Source: Micromussa lordhowensis
Taxonomy: Eukaryota > Cnidaria > Anthozoa > Scleractinia > Lobophylliidae
Direction: 5' to 3'
DNA length: 64,000 nt
Assembly: GCA_964020085.1 (NCBI GenBank)
Contig: OZ026604.1
Location: forward strand, 28,856,618 to 28,920,617
In this document: positions 55,701 to 63,942 of the stretch, one piece after another
Layout: every line of letters begins with the position of its first letter
How positions within the stretch are numbered: the stretch's first letter is position 1
Program-made: the position numbers and the translations under genes
The notes under the pieces: generated by a model
What the model was told of the DNA's origin: nothing
Databases searched by the model: none
What the model saw: only the letters and a program-made list of their open reading frames with translations

Positions 55701-58700
55701 AGTTATGCTTTTAAGTAAGTTTACCTTGGCTTCTCTCAAACATATCAGAATAGTCCGTAAGCAAGACTTCCAAAATACTTGCGGCTTCGCTGCTTTCACA
55801 GATATCGTGTCTATGAGCGAGCTCAATACTATCTCACTGGCTTAATTTTTATCAGCTGTTCATAGATACTTCGCTGGATTCTAGAGGCTTTTCATACGCG
55901 TTTTGTGGTTTTGGTTTAGTCTTTATTCAGCTTTATTTGAATCAGGGCTCGAAATATAAACTGCGGACAATGTCCGGACTCATTGGGGAAATTGACCGGT
56001 TCAACTTTCGTCTTGCCGGTCATGTTGACCAGTCGAATTCAATCGTATTGAAAATTAAATAAATTAAAGTCTCCTACTGTTCAGCTGTTTCAGTTATTTT
56101 AAAAATAATTTAAATTATTTAGCGAGTCGCTGTGTATTGTGGGACTTAGGTCTGAAATCCTGAGTGAAATGCAACTATAGAGTCATTGTTTACAACTTGG
56201 CAAATTTATTCACGTGCGCGCCGAGAGATGCTTACGTAAACATGTATCTGGAATTCGCATGTTGACACCATGAGATTCATCCGAAGCCAGAATGCAGAAT
56301 TATCACCGGTCGGTTCCACAACAACACGAGCCATAAAAACTTGAATCCTCTTTCTTTTTGTGCGTGAAGGGAAAGCAATCAAAATAAATTATGTACAACA
56401 AGTCTGGGTGTATCGGATTTCAGTTCAAAAAGATTATTGCACTTGCCGTATTATAAAGAATCTCAACCATATTGTAGAGTTTACACAAGTTCATAAGAGT
56501 TCGGAGGTACGGTTTTGAAAAAGAACTTTTTTTTTCTGTCAGTTCTTCTTTGCAAATCCAACATGGAAAACGAATGCTATTTCAAAAAATAGGTTCACAC
56601 CGCTAAAGTTGTAATTAAATTGCTATATCGAGGAACTGTTGTAAACAAAACTCGGTTTGACCTTTGGCCATCAATAGGTTATTTTCAAACGATGTCGAAA
56701 CAAGTATTTTTGAATACAGTTGACTATTCGTACCGTGAAAGTAAAACTGTCCCCATAATATATTTAATAGACGAAATAAAACATATGTCTCGACGGCAAC
56801 TAAAAATAATTCGCAAAATTTTGCAACATAAGAACGCGTTTAACACCGGGAGAAAAATTTATACAAACAGCTATAACACGGCTCGAAAGAAATTGTCACA
56901 TTCGTAAACAATTTTAATATCCTGGTCTTTAGGAAAGTTTATAATTTATAGAGGAAGTTTTTATGCGAAATAATGGCTTGGTGAACTTGATAATTACGTC
57001 AATACCCGGGCGTCAATAACCAAGCCAGCACCGAGAAATGAAAACATTTGCCGTCCATTCCAGCGCAAAAGAAAAACATTAATTCTCTAACAATCAATAA
57101 ATTAGGGCGCACACGCACATGACAAAGCGCGAAGCGAACCTACGATCGACAGCTGAGAACACGAGGAGAAGAAGCATGAGACCAATGCGAGAAATTGATC
57201 TAGCGAATAAGTAACCACTTTGATCATGATCAAAACAATACAAAGATGAATAATTTGTGCCCCTTTTTGGACTCGTTTTTTAATACATTGTTACGTTACA
57301 CTTACTTTATTTCTCGGCGTGAAATTTTCACGGCGTGAGCTTTTCACAGCGTGGAGTTTTCACTCCAGACTTGTTATTCATGGCGTGATTGATTTCACGG
57401 TGACATGAGCTACTTTCACGCCGTGTTCTCGCCACTTAAAAGGAATTTCACGGAAATTCCGATAATTTTAATCCATTTCACGGCTGTGATGGTGAAATTA
57501 GCCTAATCGTGAAATTTTCATAAGCCCCCTTTTCGCGTGAAGGGTCACATATATAGATTTAGCCAAGCCTAAGTGGAGTTCCTTATTCCAATAATTAACC
57601 ATAAAGGAAAAAGAGGATTCTATTTCTTGGATCAGAAACTCAAAAAATGATCCATATTGTGACCATGTAATTGTTCAGTATGCGATTTCTTTTTTTTCCA
57701 GTTAAATTTTAACAAACTATACCCAGTTAGTGTACCTAAGACCATAGAAATTATGTACACAATTATCAGGGACTTTCCAAGAGAAGATTGTGCAAGGAAT
57801 ATGTCGGAAGAAAAATCAACACGCCAAGGGTCAATTTGCACCGAAATTTTGCCTCTGCACATACTCCCTCCTTCTCCCCCAGAGTAATAGCCTGGCTTAA
57901 GCCCGCGATCCAATGAAAAAATCAGTACCTGGTCAGCGGTCAATTTTATATAACAAAACAAGCAACCTTGAGGAGCTGTTAATCTGAGCCTGCAATATGG
58001 TCATGTGATACTGGTCAGTGGAAATCTTGTTTTGACAGCTGTCAATTTATCATAACACGGGTGTCCGATATCAAAGATGTACTGTAATGGTAATGGTGCT
58101 GCTCTCTTATTTTCAAGATACTGAGCTTGGCGTATGGACGTATGGAGAGTCGCATGACAGATCGATGGGATACCAAATTTTCTAAGGCATGGGGTTCCGG
58201 AGGAACTCTGCTATAATGTAAATATTACTGTTTGGATATAATGCATTTTGTGTCACATCCCATACAGATCACTGCTATCCACTTATACTCACGAGTGAAG
58301 AAAGGCAGTACGAGATTGCATTATGTATCATGGCCACAAACACAACAAAATGAACCTGCAGACCAGCAATCAAAGGACTGCTCAATCTAGAGTTCAAGGC
58401 ACCAACCATTACACCACTGCATCTGACCCAACTACAGCTATGTACAGAGAATACTTGTTTTCTTTTTCACCCTTAGTTTTCCCAGAAGAATATATGTATA
58501 TGTTGTAGGTCAAAATGAAATTCAGGTTAAAATGAAATACCTTTGTCTCTTAATCCTAATTATTCATAGATCATGAATAATTAGGGTTAGAAGACAAAGG
58601 AAATTGAGAATCAAACTAGGTTAAAATCATTTTAACCTGAATTTCATTTTGACCTGCAACATATACCTTCTCTTGTCTTCTTTTAACCAGTCCAGTTTTT

Positions 58701-58965
58701 CGTGCTTATAAGTTCCCACACCAGCCTCATCAACAGCACAAGGAACTGGTGAAGAAGTCATCTGGAATCTTGCCAATGATTCTGCTGCTTTACTGGCTGA
58801 ACTTGACACCTTGTTTGCTAATGATCCTGGTAGCAGTGACGGTGATGGTGTACTAAAAACAGGTTGCTTGGTATTAACTGGTGTACATGGAGTCAAAGGC
58901 TTGGGGTTCTTTGTTTTCTGCTGGCGTGGTGTCGATGTGCTGCCTCTTTTACGTTTACGGGATGA
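28769..58965 (-). CDS. MSH6: DNA mismatch repair protein MSH6 (5' end outside window)
   Basis: 37 exons stay in frame for 3,261 nt (1,086 codons) to TAG at 28769. In gene order: 58965-58667, 54817-54763, 54371-54333, 52419-52360, 51582-51508, 51387-51311, 50601-50543, 49632-49570, 48785-48709, 48501-48427, 48211-48140, 47730-47640, 47447-47359, 47082-47046, 46106-46040, 45878-45824, 45487-45419, 44088-43980, 42873-42810, 42152-42054, 41694-41617, 41527-41432, 40985-40951, 38246-38185, 37811-37757, 37604-37504, 34247-34229, 33742-33538, 33076-33005, 32924-32852, 32467-32369, 32269-32141, 31713-31626, 31330-31086, 29922-29788, 29425-29358, 28838-28769. With MSH2, MSH6 forms MutSalpha, which binds mismatches. 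Seen here: a Ser-rich start with [13 protein letters not shown]; mismatch-wedge [10 protein letters not shown] (Phe155, Glu157 of the visible part); Walker [10 protein letters not shown] (about 863-871); [12 protein letters not shown]; Walker [26 protein letters not shown]-box and any PWWP exons must lie beyond 59000. Confidence 0.93.
30055..30432. repeat. dispersed TTCCCTGA / GTGGCAACCC repeat, copy 2
   Basis: Same organisation as 7430-7812: TTTCCCTGA words, GAACTTGAAGAATTTTTTTC and CCATTTCCTGACCTGTGGCA. It lies in an MSH6 intron. Confidence 0.5.
34108..34200. repeat. palindromic GGATATGAGAT element, copy 2
   Basis: CTTGTTGGATATGAGATGAT and ATCTACCATCTCATATCTAA are inverted arms around an ACTCGGCGCTATGCGCCTCG core; related to 27655-27785. 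Confidence 0.6.
34475..34740. repeat. two adjacent tandem repeats of about 42-bp period
   Basis: 34475-34562 holds two near-identical 42-bp units (ATTGCTGCGGAGCGAGCGTA...). 34611-34735 holds three units of 41-42 bp beginning AGCCTCG[C/T]TTTCAGCGG at 34611, 34653 and 34694. Because the period is a multiple of three, repetitive open frames appear on the minus strand, but there is no sign they are expressed. Confidence 0.8.
35082..35565 (+). pseudogene. zinc-ribbon transposase-like N-terminal fragment, frameshifted
   Basis: An ATG at 35082 opens [20 protein letters not shown], and the frame closes at 35283. The neighbouring frame continues from about 35230 to a stop at 35565, with a Cys pair CRFCQ, a spaced CQNESC and the stretch [12 protein letters not shown]. 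The two frames fit one polypeptide broken by a one-base offset near 35235-35260. The CxxC...C...C ribbon after a basic start recalls the N-terminal region of Mutator-like transposon proteins common in cnidarian genomes, but this is weak recall. It lies in the intron between MSH6 exons 34229-34247 and 37504-37604, on the opposite strand. Confidence 0.4.
35580..37480. other. MSH6 intron sequence, no gene recognised
   Basis: No coding signal. The end of a dispersed element may lie at about 37100-37180 (AATAATAAACTGTAAATAAA), but its other boundary was not found. Confidence 0.35.
38329..38445. repeat. tandem pair of GC-rich palindromes with T tracts
   Basis: Two copies of a 59-60 bp unit start at 38329 and 38388. 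Each has a near-palindrome (AACCGCGCGGCCATGGGCCG then AGCGCGGTT), CTTGCTCTGCACGGGG and a run of T. It immediately precedes the three-copy array at 38443-40317. Confidence 0.8.
38443..40317. repeat. three-copy tandem array of a variable 0.5-0.8 kb unit
   Basis: Three units (about 38443-39042, 39045-39541, 39543-40317) each start near TCGTTTT[C/T]GTGT[C/T]ACCAGACGC and end AAAGTTGTTTTCAACTTCTT. They share blocks around GACGCAGA[C/T]CTCCGCGGATG, TAATGCCCTTACGGTGATAA and GCAATGGTGGAGTTTTCTGG. The middle copy lacks an internal block; the third has the longest insert (from about 39720 to 39900). The open frames are not conserved between copies. Downstream (40374-40406) is a hammerhead-like hairpin. 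The element type is not established; terminal repeats of a Penelope-like element are one possibility. Confidence 0.75.
41052..41283 (-). repeat. tRNA-derived SINE (GATGGACTAGCATCCCATCC family), copy 2
   Basis: On minus: GGTGTGGTGGCCTAATGGTC (A-box-like), CCAGGTTCAAGTCCG (B-box-like; complement of 41217-41228), TTGTGTTGTGTTCTTAATGG, a C-run complement and CTGCGATGGACTAGCATCCC. Shorter than the copy at 25085-25385 because the middle is deleted. Confidence 0.7.
42600..42785 (+). repeat. GGGGTTTCATTAA MITE, degenerate copy A
   Basis: AGGTTTCATTAACATTTTCA, CGGTTTTTGCAGGCGAGCAA, TTTAAAAGAAAAACTTCCCT and CACAGCTGGTCAATATGCC align with the minus-strand copy at 59084-59266. Confidence 0.6.
43302..43818 (+). 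CDS. possible two-exon micro-gene in an MSH6 intron, 44 aa
   Basis: An ATG at 43302 begins [10 protein letters not shown], which meets a GT donor (CAG|gtatcg, exon end 43331). A pyrimidine-rich acceptor, TTTCTTGCAG, precedes 43714, where the frame continues in phase as [16 protein letters not shown] and so on to TGA at 43816-43818. AATAAA signals follow from 43839. A TATAAATGG word lies at about 43113, nearly 190 bp upstream. The protein (44 residues, basic C-terminal half) matches no family I recognise. It lies antisense in the intron between MSH6 exons 42810-42873 and 43980-44088. All signals are individually weak, so this could be chance. Confidence 0.25.
44110..44594. mobile_element. MITE with AGGCC...CTACACTA ends
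   Basis: The left end AGGCCGTGTCTACACTACGC is matched by the complement of the right end AGTGTGGATGATAGGCCT, and inner GAAAAC/GTTTTC and GAATTT/AAATTC words are inverted. No coding sequence. Moderate confidence because the arms are imperfect. Confidence 0.5.
45014..45138. repeat. foldback element
   Basis: AAAAGACGTTCTCTGGTTAA and ACACGAGCTTTCGATT are mirrored by AATCGAAAGCTCGTGT and TTAACCAGAGAACGCCTTTT. Arms of about 55 bp around AAGATTGCAGACTGGC. Confidence 0.75.
45605..45780 (+). repeat. GGGGTTTCATTAA MITE, degenerate copy B
   Basis: CAGGGGTTCCATTAATACTA, GGAGGACAACTGGTTTTCAC and TTTTTTATGAGAAAAAGTG match copies at 42600 and 59084-59266. The right end is decayed. Confidence 0.6.
46430..46600. 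repeat. degenerate GTCGATTGAGT-type array, second locus
   Basis: GTCAATCAAGTGTCAGTCAA, ATCGATCAGGATGTCAACTG and TTGATTGAGATGTCGATTGA occur back to back. Same texture as 1441-1680. Confidence 0.6.
48945..49378. repeat. cluster of nested foldback elements
   Basis: Three successive hairpins: 48950-49055 (GAAACA..GTTTGGG against CCCAAAC..GTTTC, centre GCCGCAGACGAG); 49055-49162 (CAATTAGATTAT..TTTCTATCGCG against CAATAGAAATCG..AATAATCTAATTG); 49160-49357 (AGTATAAATCTACTAG against CTAGTAGATTTATACT). An inner CTACTCAC..GTGAGTAG palindrome lies in the third. Confidence 0.75.
51671..52008. mobile_element. 338-bp MITE with about 40-bp terminal inverted repeats
   Basis: TCAATAGACCTTTTTACCGA at 51671 is mirrored by TCGGTAAAAAGGTCTATTGA ending at 52008, and the arms extend through CGGCGGCCATCTTGAATTCT. 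It lies in the MSH6 intron between exons 51508-51582 and 52360-52419; an open frame spanning that exon and this element is an artefact. Confidence 0.85.
52900..53003. repeat. left half of a dispersed repeat interrupted by gag-like DNA
   Basis: GAGCTCTAAACCTGAGCTCG then CAATATGGTCACATG at about 52940-52975 corresponds to GAGCTGTTAATCTGAGCCTG then CAATATGGTCATGTG at 57968-58005. The right half resumes at about 53942. Confidence 0.5.
53237..53982 (+). pseudogene. DIRS-like retrotransposon gag fragment, frameshifted
   Basis: A plus-strand frame starts with [15 protein letters not shown] (53237) and shifts by one base near 53306-53330. It continues as [20 protein letters not shown] and a Lys-rich coiled segment to a C-terminal stretch with [27 protein letters not shown] and VAGYSAILL. 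The WPH...Y-V-K...-L-EF-AGY-AIL pattern recalls the gag-like first ORF of DIRS-type elements in cnidarian genomes. No tyrosine recombinase or reverse transcriptase follows. Gag homology probably ends at about 53940, where the frame runs into the interrupted repeat. Confidence 0.5.
54262..54300. repeat. T/G-rich low-complexity tract
   Basis: A run of T followed by a long G-rich tract (GGGGGGGAGGGG..., 54262-54300) next to the MSH6 exon at 54333-54371. Confidence 0.7.
54435..54518. repeat. three perfect tandem copies of a 28-bp unit
   Basis: Unit ACTTGGGAATGAAGTGTACA plus GTAGTGCT starts at 54435, 54463 and 54491. It lies in an MSH6 intron. Confidence 0.9.
55174..55332 (-). pseudogene. C-terminal tail of a LINE reverse-transcriptase ORF
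   Basis: On minus the frame reads [13 protein letters not shown], then [20 protein letters not shown], and ends KD with TGA at 55174-55176. The RVRW-x4[10 protein letters not shown] ending is typical of invertebrate endonuclease-reverse transcriptase LINEs. It stops at the left end of the large inverted-repeat element (about 55331), beyond which the LINE frame is not recovered. A 3' UTR remnant lies at about 55080-55173. Confidence 0.65.
55331..57552. mobile_element. 2.2 kb terminal-inverted-repeat element with palindrome-rich ends
   Basis: Perfect or near-perfect 32-bp ends: ATATGTGACCCTTCACGCGA (55331-) and its complement TCGCGTGAAGGGTCACATAT (ending 57552), continuing inward through AAAGGGGGCTTA. 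Within about 300 bp of each end, TTTCACGCCGTGAAA-type palindromes and half sites (TTTCACGG, GCGTGAAA) recur roughly ten times per side. The middle, about 55900-57290, is AT-rich and encodes nothing I recognise; the 95-codon frame at 56620-56907 has no transposase motif. Probably a non-autonomous DNA transposon with clustered transposase-binding sites; a TA duplication is possible. Superfamily unknown. Confidence 0.75.
57880..58240. repeat. uninterrupted copy of the repeat split at 52.9-54.0 kb
   Basis: Contains ATCCAATGAAAAAATCAGTA, CAATATGGTCATGTGATACT, GGTCAGTGGAAATCTTGTTT and GGGTGTCCGATATCAAAGAT. The first half matches the flank left of the DIRS-like fragment, and the second matches 53945-54015 (ATACTGGTCAGTGGC..TGGATGTCCGATATCAAA). 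Confidence 0.55.
58510..58660. repeat. foldback element beside MSH6 exon 58667-58965
   Basis: TGTTGTAGGTCAAAATGAAA, TTCAGGTTAAAATGA and CCTAATTATTCAT on the left are mirrored by ATGAATAATTAGG, TCATTTTAACCTGAA and TTTCATTTTGACCTGCAACA on the right. Its right edge abuts the MSH6 donor site. Confidence 0.8.
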
Positions 58966-59083
58966 CTATCATAAATCAAATGCAATATAAGACAGAAAAA
59001 TAATACATGTAAATCAGACAAGGTGTTAGCAAAATGCTTGAACCAAAATGATCAATGTAGGAATTATACTTAATATGTAGCTT

Positions 59084-59266
59084 ATTCAGGGGTTTCATTA
59101 AAGGATGGGCACTGGATGAGTTGACCAGCTGTGAGGACGATTTTGCCCACGTGTTTTGATCATCTAGAGGAAAGTTTTTCTTACAAAGAAGTTCCCTTCA
59201 AAACCATTACCCGCCTGTGAAAACCAGTTGTCCTCTTGCTGAAAACATTAATGAAACCCCTGCTTC
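59084..59266 (-). repeat. GGGGTTTCATTAA MITE, best-preserved copy
   Basis: Inverted ends: CAGGGGTTTCATTAA (about 59088) and TTAATGAAACCCCTG (ending about 59262). The interior matches two plus-strand relatives at 42600 and 45605. About 175 bp, non-coding. Confidence 0.75.
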
Positions 59267-59319
59267 TTCAAGATCATTGTCAATAAATGATGTTAGTTAA
59301 ATAACATTTATATTCCAAT

Positions 59320-59465
59320 ATGTCGACTGACACTTGGTCGACACCTTGGCTGAGTATTGGTCAATACTCAGCCAGGACATGGCCAAAATATCAGATGACA
59401 GTCAGTCAAGTGTCGGTTGAGGACTGGTGAATTTTCAGTTGGGTTTTGGTTGAGTATTGGTAGAT
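59320..59465. repeat. degenerate GTCGATTGAGT-type array, third locus
   Basis: GTCGACTGACACTTGGTCGA, GGCTGAGTATTGGTCAATAC and GTTGGGTTTTGGTTGAGTAT recur just upstream of the LTR. Same texture as 1441-1680 and 46430-46600. Confidence 0.55.
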
Positions 59466-59480
59466 AAGTTGTCCAATATG

Positions 59481-59659
59481 TGTCATATCACGTGACTTAA
59501 TTTATGCCACGAGGCATTCTGTTGTTGTTTTGTACATGTTACGCTGTCCGCCATGTTGGACATGCCAGTTTACTTTAGGACATTCCGAACAGTTATAGTC
59601 ATATTACAGTCTACTTAGAAAGCCTGTGTGTCCAGAGAACTGTTCTGTATTCTATTACA
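59481..59659 (+). repeat. 5' LTR, 179 bp
   Basis: Begins TGTCATATCACGTGAC and ends TCTATTACA, with TG...CA termini. It has a CACGTG E-box-like palindrome and a TTTGTACATG segment. The primer-binding site follows directly (TGGTTGTCAGAAGCGGGAT, 59660-59678), resembling sites complementary to a tRNA-Leu 3' end. Confidence 0.85.
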
Positions 59660-59798
59660 TGGTTGTCAGAAGCGGGATTTACTCCGAAAGAGAGCAAATC
59701 TAGAAGCTGTCCTTTGTGAATTTACGTACTCGCGAGCACAGTGTCACGAAACGGCAAGCAGCTATTCTTGAGGGCTTACATCCGCCAAACCCACCAAG

Positions 59799-62700
59799 AT
59801 GAGCGACCTAGTCGGATTCGAACCTCCGAAAATGGATTGGACCGGGCCAGACCTCACGACCAGATTTAAGCGATTTCGACAGAAATGCGAGCTGTTGTTT
59901 GAAGGTCCACTGAAGCCACGAGCACCCGAGCAAAGATGTAGCTATCTCCTGTTATGGGCTGGAGACTACGGCCTTGACCTATACAACACGTGGAGCTTAA
60001 CCACAGAACAAAAGAAAGACATCAACAAATACTGGAAACGCTTCGAAGAGCATGTCAAGCCCCAAGCAAACAAGATACTTAACCGATACTATCTTCGTAA
60101 TCTCAAACAAAATGGCCGACCACTGGACGCCTTCCTTACAGAAGCAAGACTTCTCATCCAAAACTGCGGGTACCCGGACGAGATGCAGGACGAAATAATG
60201 CGAGATACCCTCGTATTTGGCACAGACCACGAAGCTGTACGTAAGAAATGCATCACGAAGGGCAACGACCTTACACTCGAGAAAGCACGAGACATAGCGC
60301 ACACTGAAGAAGCTACCCAAGCACAGCTTAGGGCCATGGACGCCCCTGTACCGCCAACGCAAGTTGATAGTCTCAGTGAAAGACAAAACAAGTCCATTAA
60401 AAGTGATACACCCCCAAACAGACCGCCCAGGGACCCAACCCGATGTCAACGATGTGGTAATAACCAGCATCAGCAAGGCCAGCGATGCCCAGCCAGCGGT
60501 GTAGAGTGTTTTAACTGTCACAACCGGGGCCACTTTGGCAAAATGTGCAAAACCAAGAAAGCAAATGTCCATGAAGTACAAGGGGGCCAGCACAATCAAG
60601 GTGCACAAGACAGCGCACACGCAGTAAATTTTCCCAGTGGTGACTCGTCACACAGTCTCTTCTTAGGAACACTTAGCGCAGACCACCCCAAAGGCAAAAC
60701 CACTGTGGAACAGCCCGGCCGATCTAAGGTTATGACTACGATTCAGCTCACAGGAGATCCATTTCACAAACACGTTACAACCATAGTCTGCAAGGTTGAC
60801 ACCGGCGCAGAGGTCAATGTCATATCAGAAGCAGACTACAAGCAAATCTTCCCCAACCCAGTAACCCGACGCCTGGGCCCAGCACAACTTCTTACAGCCT
60901 ATGGGGGCCACCAGATTAAAACTCTGGGCAGTTGCCAACTCTATGTACACCACAATGGCAACATCAAGAAGGTAACCTTCACCATGACAGATGCTCCGGG
61001 CCCAGCAATACTTGGGTGTCAGACATGTGAAGAGCTTGACTTAATCAAAGTAAACTGTGGCCTAGAAGCAACTGAAGAGAAGCGGGTACACATCCCCCTG
61101 ACCAAGGAGAGCCTTATCAGCGATTTCCAAGACTGCTTTGAGGGGCTTGGAACTTTTAACATGAAACCATATCACATAGTGTTAGACCCCAAAGCAGAAC
61201 CAGTTGTTCATGCACCTCGAGCAGTACCAGTGCACCTACATAAGATGTTTAAGGATGAGCTTGACCAAATGGTAGAACTTGGTGTCATAGTCCCTGTGAA
61301 AGAACCCACAGAATGGGTCAACAGTATCGTGCTGAGCAAAACAACAAATGACGATGGAGTCATTACTAAGCTGAGAGTTTGTCTAGACCCACGTGATCTC
61401 AACAAATGGGTCAAACGAGAACACTACTACACCAAAACCGTAGACGAAGTAGTAGCCCAATTACCTGATGCAAAGTTCTTCAGTATCATTGATGCGAAGA
61501 AGGGGTATTGGCATGTCCCACTAGACAAACCAAGTTCGCTACTGACGACATTCAATAGCCCCTTCGGCAGATACCGCTTTACCAGACTCCCCTTCGGTCT
61601 GATCGTGTCCCAGGATGTCTTCCAGAAGGTGTTAAACAACGCCCTAGAAGGTCTGCCAGGCGTCACAGGAATTGCAGATGACAACTTTGTCTATGGATCC
61701 ACAGAGAAAGAACATGATGAAAATCTACTGCGACTGATGGAGAGAGCCAGAGAGAAAGGAATTAAGTTTAATGCTGACAAGCTACAGTTGAAGTGTGATG
61801 AAGCGAGTTTCTTCGGCCACACCTGGACACCCGAAGGTGTCAAGCCAGGCAACAAGAAGGTGTCAGCCATACTTGCCATGAAACCCCCTGACAATGCCAA
61901 GGACCTACAGAGCTTCCTCGGCTTAGTGAATTACCTAACACGGTACTCAAGCCAGTTGGCAACACTCACTGCACCCCTTCGTGAGCTGATAAAGAAAGAA
62001 ATAGCATTTGTGTGGGGTCCAGAACATGACATTGCATTCCAAGCAGTCAAACAGGAAATATCATCCATGAGTGTGCTGAGATACTTCAACCCAAAGACAG
62101 ATACAACCATTCAGACCGATGCATCCCAGAAGGGGCTGGGAGCTGCCCTCTTACAACACGGCCAGCCAATATGTTATGCTTCAAGGGCACTTACTGAGAC
62201 TGAACAGAATTACAGCAATATAGAAAGAGAGACACTGGGTGTGGTGTGGGGGCTAGAGAAATTCCACTACTTCATCTATGGGAAACATTGTACCCTCCAC
62301 ACACAGACCACAAACCCCTTGAGTCCATTTTTAAGAAGAAGCTCGCTCACTGCCCACCCAGATTGCAGAGGCTTCTCATAAGAGCCCTTAAGTACGACGT
62401 CACCGTGAAATATGTCAAGGGATCAGAAGTACCCATCGCAGACGCTCTATCCAGGGTCACCCCTCAGCCCTGCATGAAAGCCGACCTGCCAAACCAAATC
62501 AATGTCCATCACATTACAAGGACACTCCCAGCGTCGCCTATCAAACTACAACAAATAAGGGAAGAAACAGCAAAGGATAACACCCTAGCACTACTGAGAG
62601 ATACCATATACGAGGGCTGGCCAAACAGTAGAAGTGAATGTCCCCTGCCATTATGTGACTTCTGGAACTTTAGAGAAGATCTCACAATTGAAGACGGGAT

Positions 62701-63910
62701 CATACTAAAGTGTGATCGCATCATAGTACCGCCCAAACTAAGACCAGACATCCTGAAGACCATCCACCAGGGCCACCTTGGGGTGGGAAAATGCCTCCTC
62801 AGAGCTCGTTCCGCTGTGTATTGGCCAGGAATCAAAAATGACATCACCCAATGTGTCAGCCAGTGTGAAGCTTGCCAGAAACACCAGAAGAGAATGCAAA
62901 AGGAACCGCTGCTACAGCCAGAGCTGCCATGCAGGCCGTGGGAAAGACTGAGCTCTGACTTATTTGAATACAGAGGTCACCAGTATCTATTACTATCTGA
63001 CCATTATAGCAAGTTCCCGATCATTAGGAAGCTAGCTGGCACAAGTTCCCTTTCCATAATAAATCATATGAAAAGCATTTTTGCTGAACATGGAATCCCC
63101 TCCCAGCTCATAACGGACAATGGCCCACAGTACAATTGCCGAGAGTTTCGCCAGTTTACAGAAGCATATGGTATAGAGCATACCACAAGCTCCCCACTGT
63201 ATCCCCAGTCGAACGGATTTGCAGAGCGCATGGTACAGACCGTCAAGAACACACTACGCAAGTGTGATGAAGAAGGAGAGGACCCATACCTTGGAATACT
63301 GTCGTACAGAACCACACCAGTTGACCACCAATTAAAGTCACCCGCAGAGTTACTCAACAACAGGAAATTCCGAACCACCCTACCAGCCGCACAAAGAGCC
63401 CTCCTCGCCGGTAGTGACAGAGATCAAGTCAAAGAAAACCTTCATGAGCGACAGAAACAACAGGCGCAGTACTACAACCGTTCTGCGGGACCACCATTAC
63501 CACCACTACATGACGGCCAACACATCCGCCTGTATGACTCGCGTTCCAAGACATGGTAGCCAGGAACAGTCCAGGGACAGACTTGTGCACCAAGATCCTA
63601 CACAGTTAAATCGAGTACAACTGGAACCGTGTACCGCCGCACAAGATCCCAACTCAAACCTGATACTGCATTCAGCGACCATGCGAACACACAAGGGCCG
63701 TCAGTGAATCACCCTACGCCTAGTGACCAGGAGGCAGGACAACCTGGGCAACCAGCAGAACTGGCTAATGATGTAGCCACCACAAGGAACTCGCCGATGC
63801 CTGTCAAGAGACCCCCGGAGCCCACCACCATGGCTACGGCAGGACATGGACATGGATATGTAACCCGTTCAGGAAGGGTTGTAAAACCAAACATTAAACC
63901 TAGTCTGTGA
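59799..63910 (+). pseudogene. gag-pol polyprotein of the Ty3/Gypsy element, two lesions
   Basis: The first frame (59799-62381, 860 codons) holds a gag region and two Cys-rich knuckles, the second canonical CFNCHNRGHFGKMC near residue 237. An aspartic protease (VDTGAEVNVI, Asp about 334) follows, then a reverse transcriptase with LPFGL and the catalytic pair in GIADDNF (about 625-630), and the start of RNase H (QTDASQKGLGAAL). A two-base offset in a CA-rich run near 62296-62305 moves the rest into another frame. There integrase shows its zinc-binding HHCC (62766-62877), the catalytic-core Asp in ITDNGPQYN and Glu in GFAERM. An in-frame TAG at 63557-63559 then interrupts, and the same frame stays open to 63910. 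Both lesions should prevent a full-length product from this copy. Clade within Ty3/Gypsy is undecided. Confidence 0.9.
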
Positions 63911-63942
63911 ACATTCGTTACAAACAATGTTAGAGAGGGAGA

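Noticed and set aside
56620..56907. 95-codon frame in the 2.2 kb element, considered as a transposase
   Set aside because: No catalytic motif or DNA-binding domain seen and AT-biased composition; far too short.
59997..60620. 207-codon minus-strand frame opposite gag-pol
   Set aside because: Antisense shadow of the gag coding frame; no independent motifs.
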